Part shown: piece by piece, positions 1 to 6,896 of the stretch
Position numbering within the stretch: position 1 is the first letter of the stretch
How the letters are laid out: each line of letters opens with the position of its first letter
Assembly: GCA_003557485.1 (NCBI GenBank)
Contig: PWOI01000006.1
Coordinates: forward strand, 1-8,690
Direction: 5' to 3'
Source: Elusimicrobiota bacterium
GTDB taxonomy: Bacteria; CG03; SLGR01; PWQF01
DNA: 8,690 nt
Program-made: the position numbers and the translations under genes
Notes under the pieces: generated by a model
Database searches by the model: none
What the model saw: the letters and a program-made list of their open reading frames with translations, nothing else
Told to the model about the DNA's origin: nothing

Positions 1-425
1 ACCGAAAGGGCAACGAAAACCATAAATATACCCGCTCCTACTTTAAGCCATACGGCAAGGTTGAGGGGAGGTATGATCCCTCCCGAAAGCAGTGAAAATT
101 CCTGCCCTTTCCAGAGGCTGAAATCAAAAACACCCCGGTATAGCGCAACAATAAAAAGAATAAATACTCCGATAAGCCCGGTAACATTAATCTTTCGGAT
201 AAAATGATACGGAAGTCTTTTTACCGCCTTTTCCTGACCGTATGCCAGAAAAAGAAGAATAAAGAGGAAAGCGATTATCAATCCCCCGGCAAACCCTCCT
301 CCGGGGGAAAGGTGCCCGTAGAAAACTATATATATACCGAAAACCGCTATCGCATCCATGACCAGTGAAGTTACGGTTTTTACTATCTCTGACATTCCGT
401 TATTGTTTTTTTCTGGATGACTCAT
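1..425 (-). CDS. mnhB: MnhB/MrpB-like antiporter subunit (partial, runs off left edge)
   Basis: This gene is cut by the window edge; about 141 codons are visible. My translation begins MSHPEKNNNGMSEIVK and contains the MnhB/MbhF signature YGHLSPGGGFAGG at about residues 36 to 48, followed by hydrophobic segments near residues 49-62, 80-95 and 122-140. MnhB/MrpB is a small membrane subunit of multisubunit Na+/H+ antiporters, and its homologue MbhF sits in the ion-translocating arm of Mbh hydrogenases. The ATG at 425 overlaps the stop of the previous gene as ATGA and follows a purine-rich AAAGAAGAA stretch, so I prefer it over the internal ATG at codon 11. The gene is the last visible member of the operon. 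MrpC-, E-, F- and G-like genes would be expected beyond position 1, but this cannot be seen. Family assignment is firm; the C-terminus is missing. Confidence 0.88.
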   Translation of the reverse strand, partial: MSHPEKNNNGMSEIVKTVTSLVMDAIAVFGIYIVFYGHLSPGGGFAGGLIIAFLFILLFLAYGQEKAVKRLPYHFIRKINVTGLIGVFILFIVALYRGVFDFSLWKGQEFSLLSGGIIPPLNLAVWLKVGAGIFMVFVALS

Positions 426-943
426 TTCTTCTTTCTCAGAATTACAACAGCTCCCAGAATTGCCGAAAATAAAACCGTTACTTCACCGAATGTATCATAA
501 GCCCTGTAATCAAGAATGACCGCAGTTACTATATTGGCAATACCGGTTTCTCGGAGCCCGTGAGTAAGATACCACTCAGAGGGCACTGTTATATTTACGG
601 CAGTTTCGGGAAAAGAACCGAAAGACGGCAGGGAAATGAGGCCCCAGGCAATCCCGAACAATAAAGCGCCTACAGCAACCATCCCGAAAACTTTGACAAA
701 AAACTCCCGTTTTCCTTTAAGATCCGTAAGATCACGGTGAAGAGTTGCACGGACAAGTATGATCAGAAGAACAACTTCAACAAGTACCTGCACTATGGCA
801 ACATCCGGAGCGTTAAGAAAGACCATTATTATTGCCAGCGCAAAACCAACCGCTCCCAGCGAGACAATCGCAGAGAGAAGGTTTTTGCTTTCAATTGCTA
901 TTATTGCAGCTATTATTTTGAAAAAAAGTATCAGTTCTATCAT
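422..943 (-). CDS. Fused MbhD-MbhE protein (MrpA C-terminal / DUF4040-like), ion-arm subunit
   Basis: A 173-residue membrane protein. Its N-terminal half has the DUF4040/MbhD pattern: LNAPDVAIVQVLVEV at residues 43-57, with the acidic residues D47 and E56 that are conserved in MrpA C-terminal regions. Its C-terminal half matches MbhE or the end of MrpA: TGIANIVTAVILDYRAYDTF, then GEVTVLF. In Mbh these are two proteins; in Mrp antiporters they form the end of the large MrpA chain. Here they are one small protein without the NuoL-like part of MrpA. I place the start at the ATG at 943, which overlaps the transporter stop as ATGA. An in-frame ATG further upstream, at 1027, would add 28 residues with no family likeness, entirely inside the previous gene. 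The likely role is to link the hydrogenase module to the cation-transporting subunits. Confidence 0.88.
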   Translation of the reverse strand: MIELILFFKIIAAIIAIESKNLLSAIVSLGAVGFALAIIMVFLNAPDVAIVQVLVEVVLLIILVRATLHRDLTDLKGKREFFVKVFGMVAVGALLFGIAWGLISLPSFGSFPETAVNITVPSEWYLTHGLRETGIANIVTAVILDYRAYDTFGEVTVLFSAILGAVVILRKKK

Positions 944-2709
944 TTTAAAAGAAGTATATAAAAAACAACTACGCTGCCGGCCAGCATCCATATTAGATAC
1001 ACCGAAAGAACTCCCGAATGAGCCCACCTTAGAATTTTAATCAGGTAGAAGATGAAACCTTTAAGTACTTCATATATATCAAAAAATTTTCTTTCGGCCC
1101 AGCCGTACATTTTTTTGAATATACCTATATTCTCAATAGTTGTATAAAACTGAACTCCCGAGACTCTCATTTGCGGGGTCAGTTTTTCCCCCCCTATATA
1201 AGGACCCGACTTTCTCATATTCTTAACGCCTGTCATCAGGTATATAAGAAGCACCAATGCCACTCCGGCGGTCATAAGCCCGGCGGCAATTGAAGGCTGC
1301 CAAAGCGCCGGCGCTGCAAAACCTGGCACGGCAATTTCAAGAATGGGATATACCGTATACTGAGGAAAAACACCTATTAGAATACACATCAAGGGAAGCA
1401 ATACCAGTGCAGGGATTTCCCAGCCCAGCTTTTCACGCGCTGTTACAGTACCTGAAGAGGGCTGCCCCAAGAACGCGGCATGTGTAATTTTAACAAAAGA
1501 AGCCAGCGTAAGCACCGAGCCGAAAAGCGCTGCAGTAAACCATATAATCCAGAGGCCTGAGGGCTGTGAAGAAACTATGCCGTGGTAAACAATCCATTTA
1601 GAGACAAAACCGTTAAGCGGAGGCAGTCCGGATATTGCTACGGCCATTATTGTAAAACTTGCAAATGTAACCGGAAAATTTTTAAATAGCCCCCCTAGCT
1701 TCTCAAGCATTGCAGACCCGGCCTTTTTTTCAACAACGGAACCGGCAAGAAAAAGACCCTGTTTATATATGGAATTATTAATCATATGGAGCAGGCCGCC
1801 TGCAATTCCCAAGGCGTTCCCTGTTCCGAGGCCTATAACCATATAACCGACCTGGGAAACAGCGTGATAACCCAGGAGACGACGGAGGTTATGCTGAGAA
1901 AGAGCCATAAATACCGCAGCGATAATTGTAATTGAACCGGTGGCCATAAGAACCGTATTTCCGCCGGCTGAAACATTGAACCAGTCAGTAACTATTAACT
2001 TAAGAAGATATATTCCCACAAGTTTATCAACGCAGGCCGGAAGTATGGCTGCAACCGGCGCGGGAGCGTCTCTTGCAGTATCGGGAATCCAGGTATGAAA
2101 AGGCATAGCTCCGGCTTTTGCAAAGGCGGCCACCAGCAGTGAGAGGAAAATAACCCAGCGGAACGGGCCTCCCAGGTCTGATGATATTCCGGAAAATAAA
2201 AAACTGCCTGACCCTATAACATAAAGCCCCATTAGCCCCAGTACAAGAAAAGCGTCTGATCCACCTACGATAATAAGGGTTTTCTTTCCTATATCAACGC
2301 AGCCTGCCTGCCAGATAAGCAGGGAGAGTACAACCCCGCTTATTCCCCATGAAATCAGAAACGGAAACATATGAGCGGAAAGAAAGACTCCTGAAGCGGA
2401 AGCTGTCATCCAGCAGAAAAGGCTCCAATAAAATACAGGGTAGCCTTCCTTCAGATATTCAATTGAATAGAGCGCAACCAGAAGCGAAAAGAGTCCGGCA
2501 AGAAATACAAGCACCAGAGAGAACAAACCTCCGGCAAAAAGTCCAGACGGGCAAACATATTCCGGGAATCCCCTGACAGCACCCGCAATTGCGCTAACAG
2601 CAGACACCGCAGCAAGCACTCCACCTACCTTAAAGAACCTACCCGGAAGAAAAGCAGCAACCGCGCCCAGAAAAATCGGCACATATATTGCCAGAGCAAC
2701 CGGCATCAT
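940..2709 (-). CDS. NuoL/MrpD/MbhH-like proton or cation transporter subunit
   Basis: A 589-residue polytopic protein of the proton-conducting transporter family (NuoL/M/N, MrpA/D, HyfB, EchA, MbhH). Recognisable landmarks are FAKAGAMPFHTWIPD with K198 on TM7, VDKLVGIYLL with K229 on TM8, HAVSQVGYMVIGLG, HMINNSIYKQGLFLAG with K316, and GLPPLNGFVSKW with K371. These lysines match the central ion-conducting axis of the family. The TM5 glutamate expected in a W-E-x-x motif is a glycine here (W121-G122). After about residue 490 there is a charged stretch, a long helix-like segment around YGWAERKFFDIYEVLKGF, and a final hydrophobic segment; this tail is longer than in simple MrpD proteins. The start overlaps the previous stop as ATGATG with AAAAGGGG upstream; the second ATG, at 2706, is equally possible. 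The likely role is ion translocation coupled to hydrogenase redox chemistry. Confidence 0.93.
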   Translation of the reverse strand: MMPVALAIYVPIFLGAVAAFLPGRFFKVGGVLAAVSAVSAIAGAVRGFPEYVCPSGLFAGGLFSLVLVFLAGLFSLLVALYSIEYLKEGYPVFYWSLFCWMTASASGVFLSAHMFPFLISWGISGVVLSLLIWQAGCVDIGKKTLIIVGGSDAFLVLGLMGLYVIGSGSFLFSGISSDLGGPFRWVIFLSLLVAAFAKAGAMPFHTWIPDTARDAPAPVAAILPACVDKLVGIYLLKLIVTDWFNVSAGGNTVLMATGSITIIAAVFMALSQHNLRRLLGYHAVSQVGYMVIGLGTGNALGIAGGLLHMINNSIYKQGLFLAGSVVEKKAGSAMLEKLGGLFKNFPVTFASFTIMAVAISGLPPLNGFVSKWIVYHGIVSSQPSGLWIIWFTAALFGSVLTLASFVKITHAAFLGQPSSGTVTAREKLGWEIPALVLLPLMCILIGVFPQYTVYPILEIAVPGFAAPALWQPSIAAGLMTAGVALVLLIYLMTGVKNMRKSGPYIGGEKLTPQMRVSGVQFYTTIENIGIFKKMYGWAERKFFDIYEVLKGFIFYLIKILRWAHSGVLSVYLIWMLAGSVVVFYILLLK

Positions 2710-3911
2710 TTATTTTTTCCCCTTTTCATAGAAAAAGTCTTCTCCCTGCAGATGTCTATAAGCTGCTTTGAAGTGTAAACCTGCCTGCCGGCACCGTCAA
2801 CGGCCTGCATCCTCTCGGTGCAGCAGTAACATGGATCAACCGCTGCAAGAGTAATGGCAGCATCCGGTATAGTTCCCCCGACTACGGCATATTCATTTGT
2901 AAACACATTCATATATGAAGGCGCCCTTATTTTATGCCTGTAGGGGACTGTACCTCCGCGGCTCTTAATATAATGAAAGACTTCCCCGCGCGGCGCTTCA
3001 TGGCGCCCTATTCCCTCCCCCGGGGGAACTTCCTTTATCTGAACGCTAATATCTCCTTTAGCTTTTTTAAGGGCCTCGGCGCATTGCTTTATAATCAGAA
3101 CCGACTGCCTCATTTCTTCAAGCCGGATCATAGTTTTAGCATACACGTCGCCTTCAGTGCGGACCGGAACCGTCCAGTCTACCATTGAATAGGCCGCATA
3201 AGGCTCATCCCGGCGTACATCTATATCTATACCCGACGCCCTGGCCATCGGGCCGACAGCGCAAAATGAAACAGCCTCTTTCTTCGGAAGCGTTCCGGCT
3301 ATTTTAAGGCGGGCGCGCAGGACAGGATCATCCTCTATTGCTTTCTGAAGCATATCCAGTTTAGGAAGTAGCAGGTTCATTTCCCTGCAGAAAGCGCTGC
3401 CGCCCGCATTGTCGATATCCCTGCGCACCCCTCCTATTTTCATCATGGCGTAATGCTGGCGGTTCCCGAAGAGTTTTTCACAGAGTTCCAGCAACGGCTC
3501 GCGGTATTTCCAGCACCACATCCAGACAGTATTGTATCCCAGGAAATGCCCAGCAAGGCCGAGCCATAGCATATGAGAATGGATTCTTTCCATCTCCCCT
3601 ACAATACTCCTTATATATTTAGCCCGCAGCGGAATATCCAGTCCGCATATTTCTTCAACACAGTTCACATAGGCGAAAGGATGTGAGGTCGAACAGATCC
3701 CGCAGATACGCTCCACAAGAAAAAGAACCTGGTCGTAATGTTTGCTTTCGGCAAGTTTTTCAATTCCGCGGTGGTTATAGCCTATCTCTATATCAAGCCC
3801 AACGACCTTTTCACCTTCCACTTTGAGACGAAAAAATTCCGGCTCCTCCTGAAGAGGATGATAAGGGCCTATAGGTATTTCTGTTATCTGTCTTTTCTCT
3901 TCCTTGCTCAT
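2706..3911 (-). CDS. Group 4 [NiFe] hydrogenase large (catalytic) subunit, NuoD-like
   Basis: A 401-residue protein of the NuoD/HycE/EchE/MbhL family that carries the Ni-Fe active site for reversible H2 oxidation or proton reduction. Both nickel-binding motifs are complete: RICGICSTSH with C70 and C73, and DPCYCCTER with C361 and C364. The extra C363 is not a standard ligand. Complex I NuoD and the Mbx-type relatives lack the full set, so this should be a true hydrogenase. The N-terminal IPIGPYHPLQEEPEFFRL is the usual start of group 4 large subunits. A 34-residue tail follows R367 and begins with Met, as in E. coli HycE, where HycI cleaves at the matching R/M position; processing here is therefore likely but inferred. 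The start overlaps the NuoC-like stop as ATGA. No maturation gene is in the window. The exact group 4 subgroup needs a phylogeny. Confidence 0.95.
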   Translation of the reverse strand: MSKEEKRQITEIPIGPYHPLQEEPEFFRLKVEGEKVVGLDIEIGYNHRGIEKLAESKHYDQVLFLVERICGICSTSHPFAYVNCVEEICGLDIPLRAKYIRSIVGEMERIHSHMLWLGLAGHFLGYNTVWMWCWKYREPLLELCEKLFGNRQHYAMMKIGGVRRDIDNAGGSAFCREMNLLLPKLDMLQKAIEDDPVLRARLKIAGTLPKKEAVSFCAVGPMARASGIDIDVRRDEPYAAYSMVDWTVPVRTEGDVYAKTMIRLEEMRQSVLIIKQCAEALKKAKGDISVQIKEVPPGEGIGRHEAPRGEVFHYIKSRGGTVPYRHKIRAPSYMNVFTNEYAVVGGTIPDAAITLAAVDPCYCCTERMQAVDGAGRQVYTSKQLIDICREKTFSMKRGKNK

Positions 3912-4330
3912 TTTTTTCTCAGAGGATGCTTCGGTCCCCTGTAATCCCGGGACAACAAAAGATTTCCAAGTTCTTCATTACCCTTAAAATTTACTCCCAA
4001 AAGTTCATGCATTTCTCTTTCTATCCAACGGGCTCCTTTTATAATGTCAGATATGGTATCAACTTCAGGCTTTTTCCTCTCTGTTTTTACGCGAAGATTT
4101 ATAAAAATGCCCTTTGAATCAAGTGAAAAATGATAAAGAATTTCAAAATGTTCTTCCTCATCCATCCCGGAAGCTGTTGAAAACCGGCATTTCATTGAAT
4201 TAAAAAGAAATTCCGCCGCAAACCTGAGATCTTCAGGAGAAATTTCAATATATATCCTTTTTTCGCGGGGCCGGTCTAAGGATTTTATCTTCTTACCGAG
4301 ATTTTTTTCAAGAAGTTCTATCAGCTCCAT
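3908..4330 (-). CDS. NuoC/MbhK-like hydrogenase subunit (30 kDa subunit family, short form)
   Basis: A 140-residue soluble protein matching the NuoC / complex I 30 kDa family. The signature lies at the C-terminal end: RWIEREMHELLGVNFKGNEE at residues 101-120, then LLLSRDYRG at about 124-132, closing with PLRK at 136-139. It has no cofactor ligands and is a scaffold that packs against the large subunit in complex I and group 4 hydrogenases. The length fits stand-alone MbhK or EchD proteins rather than NuoCD fusions. Its ATG shares one base with the preceding stop (TAATG), and AAAGGAG lies about 12 bases upstream, so this start is well supported. Its stop overlaps the large-subunit start as ATGA, and the pair is probably translated in a coupled way, as befits direct partners. 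Confidence 0.92.
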   Translation of the reverse strand: MELIELLEKNLGKKIKSLDRPREKRIYIEISPEDLRFAAEFLFNSMKCRFSTASGMDEEEHFEILYHFSLDSKGIFINLRVKTERKKPEVDTISDIIKGARWIEREMHELLGVNFKGNEELGNLLLSRDYRGPKHPLRKK

Positions 4331-4770
4331 TATATTTCTCTAACTCCTTTTTTCTTTGTAGCGTCAATTTTTTCCATAAGCTTAACAATACCCGAAATCA
4401 TCACCTCAGGCTTTGGTGGACAACCCGGAACATAGACATCAACAGGTATATGCCTGTCAGCCGGGCCGGCGGCGTTATATGAATGTTTGAAAATACCCAG
4501 GGCTACACTGCATGTGCCTATAGCTATCACATAAAAAGGTTTAGGAGCCTGGGAATAGATTTCTCTGAGACGGGGCAGGTTTTTTGAATTAATTACACCC
4601 GTAACCAGCATGCAGTCCGCATGCCGGATGCTGCCTACCAGTTTTATTCCGAATCTTTCAGCATCAAACTTTGGAGTAAGTGTATCAAGTATCTCAATGT
4701 CGCAGTTATTGCAGGAAGCAGCACCGAAATGATATACCCATATGGATTTTTTAAGTGCGTTCTTTATCAT
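4330..4770 (-). CDS. Group 4 [NiFe] hydrogenase small subunit, NuoB-like, one [4Fe-4S] cluster
   Basis: A 146-residue protein of the NuoB/HycG/EchC/MbhJ family. Four cysteines fit the ligands of the proximal [4Fe-4S] cluster: C20 and C23 in ASCNNCDIEIL, C87 in IGTCSVALG, and C117 in VPGCPPKPE. There is no extra ferredoxin-like domain, as is usual in energy-converting hydrogenases, so the protein hands electrons to the Ni-Fe site through one cluster. There is no twin-arginine signal, so the hydrogenase module should face the cytoplasm. The N-terminus begins MIKNALKKSIWVYHFGAAS, close to the usual start of the family. It overlaps the NuoH-like stop as ATGA, with AGGA just upstream. The four ligands are intact and the assignment is secure. 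Confidence 0.95.
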   Translation of the reverse strand: MIKNALKKSIWVYHFGAASCNNCDIEILDTLTPKFDAERFGIKLVGSIRHADCMLVTGVINSKNLPRLREIYSQAPKPFYVIAIGTCSVALGIFKHSYNAAGPADRHIPVDVYVPGCPPKPEVMISGIVKLMEKIDATKKKGVREI

Positions 4771-5672
4771 AATCCTAAAAGCGCCAGCAATACTCCGGCA
4801 GCCGCCGCAAGCGTCACCGGGCCCCAGAAAAGGCGCAGCGTCTGATTAATACGCAGCCTGGGGTTTGTATTCTTTATAAGAATTGCAATCACCAGGACAG
4901 CTATATACTTAATGACACCCGTAAAGCTCCCTATCCCGCCCATAAAAAGAATCACGGCCAGCAGGGGCAGCAAGGCCATAAGCATCCATCTTGAAACCAC
5001 AAAGAACCCCAGCGGCGGCCCTGAATATTCAATGATCGCCCCGCCCATTATCTCCTGTTCGGCTTCAGATATATCAAACGGAACCTGCATCATCTTTGCC
5101 TGGAAACAGAGTATAACCACGGCAAATGCTATTATCCCTGAAAGAGAATATATTACGGGGCCGCTTAGCCTCTGCACTGAAATTATTTCCCCTATATCAA
5201 GCGCACCGCCCGTCTTTATTATTACCACGCCCAGTGCAAGTATGAAGGGAAGTTCGTATGAAAGAGCCGTTTTCATCTCCCTGGAAGCGCCCAGAGAGGC
5301 AAGCGGGTTTGCTGATGAAGCTCCCGCCATTATCAGAGAAAAAACAGGCACTACGAGAAGGTAAACCACAACAAGTATATCCCCTATAAAACCGGAGGCA
5401 TAGAGGTTGCTGTTGAATAATATAAGCGATACAAGCCCCAGGGCCGCAAAACTGAAAGCCGGGGCCAGCAAAAATACCACCGGACTCGCACCTGAGGGAA
5501 TAAGAGTCTCTTTTTTCATAAGCTTGATTAAATCATATACAGGCTGCATTACGGGCGGACCGACTCTCCACTGAACAAGCGCGCTTACCTTACGATCAAT
5601 CCAGCTAACCGCAAGCGAGACTACAAGAGCAAACAAAATCCCGGGATAGAAAAAATACTCAAAAATTATCAT
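4767..5672 (-). CDS. NuoH/EchB/MbhM-like membrane anchor subunit
   Basis: A 301-residue membrane protein with about eight hydrophobic segments, matching the respiratory-chain NuoH family (HycD, EchB, MbhM). The hallmark loop is WIDRKVSALVQWRVGPPVMQ at residues 24-43, followed by PVYDLIKLMKKE. A second conserved acidic loop is FDISEAEQEIMGGAIIEYSG, just before the GPPLGFF segment. In the family this subunit anchors the NuoB/NuoD-like module to the membrane and forms the first part of the polar ion path, joining redox chemistry to the transporter arm. It overlaps the ferredoxin gene as ATGA with GGGTGG upstream, and overlaps the small-subunit start as ATGA. Its place directly before the NuoB, C and D genes is typical of group 4 hydrogenase operons. 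Confidence 0.95.
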   Translation of the reverse strand: MIIFEYFFYPGILFALVVSLAVSWIDRKVSALVQWRVGPPVMQPVYDLIKLMKKETLIPSGASPVVFLLAPAFSFAALGLVSLILFNSNLYASGFIGDILVVVYLLVVPVFSLIMAGASSANPLASLGASREMKTALSYELPFILALGVVIIKTGGALDIGEIISVQRLSGPVIYSLSGIIAFAVVILCFQAKMMQVPFDISEAEQEIMGGAIIEYSGPPLGFFVVSRWMLMALLPLLAVILFMGGIGSFTGVIKYIAVLVIAILIKNTNPRLRINQTLRLFWGPVTLAAAAGVLLALLGL

Positions 5673-6097
5673 TTACGCCACCCGTCAGCTTTAACGGCAA
5701 ATCTTTTGCCTACCATCTCATAACCTTCACCGGCTTGACCGGTTATTTCAACTGCCCCTTTTTTACACATTTTAACGCATTTCTGAAAATCCGTACCGTG
5801 AACCGGAAAATTACGGTAAGAAAGAATTTCTCCCGGATTTGCCCCTACGGGGCAGGCAGCGGCGCAATATTTACAGGATACACATATCATATCATGCCTT
5901 TTAAGGTCTTTTCCCTTTTCCTTTTCAAGAGCCTCTACCGGACAGGCAGCCACGCAGGGCGGGTTTTCGCAATGGCGGCATACAATCATTCTTATACCCT
6001 GCTCTATAATGCGGTATATACCCGGGAAATCATCCGCACAGCGGCGGCATCCGTAGCATTTGTCAAGGTCGATATTTATTATTTCAGTCCCAGACAT
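5669..6097 (-). CDS. HycB/CooF-type polyferredoxin with an incomplete fourth cluster site
   Basis: A 142-residue iron-sulfur protein that probably carries electrons between the diaphorase subunits and the hydrogenase small subunit. Cysteine motifs in order: C14, C17 and C20, where Phe24 stands in place of the fourth cysteine; C40, C43, C48 and C52 in CRHCENPPCVAACP, the pattern of DmsB/HycB proteins; C72, C75, C78 and C82 in CVSCKYCAAACP; then C107 and C111 in KCVKMCKKGAVE. By the ligand-sharing rule of paired [4Fe-4S] motifs, C14, C17, C20 and C111 can still form one cluster while its partner is lost, giving three clusters. The start at 6097 has AAAGGA about eight bases upstream and overlaps the FAD-protein gene by 14 bases. 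A NuoI/MbhN-like ferredoxin would be usual in an Mbh operon, so this type is a notable replacement. No transmembrane segment is seen. Confidence 0.9.
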   Translation of the reverse strand: MSGTEIINIDLDKCYGCRRCADDFPGIYRIIEQGIRMIVCRHCENPPCVAACPVEALEKEKGKDLKRHDMICVSCKYCAAACPVGANPGEILSYRNFPVHGTDFQKCVKMCKKGAVEITGQAGEGYEMVGKRFAVKADGWRK

Positions 6098-6896
6098 CCG
6101 GCAAATCCTTTACCTGTCCGTACTCAAAAACAGGGCCGTCCTTGCAGACATAATAAGGGCCTACAAGACAGTGGCGGCATTTCCCAAAACCGCAGGTCAT
6201 GTTCTTTTCAAGGGAAACAATTATTCTGTCATCTGAAACTCCCATCTTTGACAATTCAAGAGACGCGAATTTCATCATCACCGGGGGTCCCACTACAACA
6301 GCAACACACTTTGCGGCATCAACTTTTATATCCTTAAAAAGCTCTGTGACAACGCCCTGCTTTCCATCCCAGGAAGAATCGGCTTTATCCGCAGCTTTAT
6401 GAATCTCAAACTCTTCTCCCCACTCCCCGAAGCTGTCCCCGTAGAGCATATCCCGGGGGGTTTTGCATCCGTAAAGCATAATTACCCTTGGATACCTGTT
6501 CCTATCTGAAAGTATTTCGTGAAGAAGAGACCGCAGAGGCGCCATCCCGCACCCTCCTCCTACAATTAACAGTTCCCTGTCACGCAGACGGTCAAGAGGG
6601 AACCCGTTACCGTACGGACCCCTCACATAAACGATATCGGATGGTTTTTTTTCGTGAAGAACCGCCGTTGCCGCCCCCGCTTTCATAACCGTAATATCCA
6701 TCAAGGCGGTTTTTCCCGTCTTTGATGAAGGAGTAAAAGGGCATTCTCCGGCACCGGGAACAGTAAGCTGGACGAACTGCCCGGTAGAGAACTCCATTTC
6801 TTCTTCAAGTTCTATTACAAAAGTCTTTATATTCGGCGTCTCATCTATGACTTCTTTAATCTGTGCCTTTATCGGACTGTAAGGGTTTTTATTCAT
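6084..6896 (-). CDS. FAD/NAD(P)H-binding [2Fe-2S] oxidoreductase, HydG/AsrB/PyrK-like
   Basis: A 270-residue flavoprotein of the ferredoxin reductase superfamily, resembling the gamma subunit of sulfhydrogenase (HydG), AsrB and PyrK. The N-terminal FAD barrel (about residues 8-102) includes TGQFVQLTVPGAGECPFTPSS and VRGPYGNGFPLD. The NAD(P)-binding half begins with LLIVGGGCGMAPLRSLL (109-125) and includes VVGPPVMMKF (201-210). The C-terminal [2Fe-2S] ligands are C235, C240, C243 and C251 in CGFGKCRHC plus YYVC. It should exchange electrons between NAD(P)H and the HydB-like partner encoded just upstream. NADH versus NADPH preference cannot be read with confidence. The start at 6896 has AAAAGGG upstream and overlaps the preceding gene by 8 bases. 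AsrB of anaerobic sulfite reductase is the main alternative, but no AsrC/siroheme subunit is nearby and the genes that follow are hydrogenase genes. Confidence 0.92.
   Translation of the reverse strand: MNKNPYSPIKAQIKEVIDETPNIKTFVIELEEEMEFSTGQFVQLTVPGAGECPFTPSSKTGKTALMDITVMKAGAATAVLHEKKPSDIVYVRGPYGNGFPLDRLRDRELLIVGGGCGMAPLRSLLHEILSDRNRYPRVIMLYGCKTPRDMLYGDSFGEWGEEFEIHKAADKADSSWDGKQGVVTELFKDIKVDAAKCVAVVVGPPVMMKFASLELSKMGVSDDRIIVSLEKNMTCGFGKCRHCLVGPYYVCKDGPVFEYGQVKDLPDVWD

Noticed and set aside
944-1027. Longer start for the MbhD-MbhE protein, adding 28 N-terminal residues
   Set aside because: The extra residues are unlike the family and lie wholly inside the transporter gene; the ATG at 943 gives an ATGA overlap and a normal hydrophobic N-terminus.
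737-1040. Plus-strand open frames opposite the MbhD-MbhE gene
   Set aside because: Their translations are low in complexity and show no family features, and the opposite strand codes for a clear membrane protein with overlapping neighbours.
4912-5364. 150-codon plus-strand open frame opposite the NuoH-like gene
   Set aside because: It is a shadow of the conserved NuoH-like gene; no ribosome binding site or recognisable domain.
2706-5672. Respiratory complex I (Nuo) core rather than hydrogenase
   Set aside because: The NuoD-like protein keeps both nickel-binding CxxC motifs, the small subunit is short, and no NuoI-like gene is present.
5735-6337. 200-codon plus-strand open frame opposite the ferredoxin and FAD-protein genes
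   Set aside because: It crosses two well-supported minus-strand genes and its translation has no recognisable motif.
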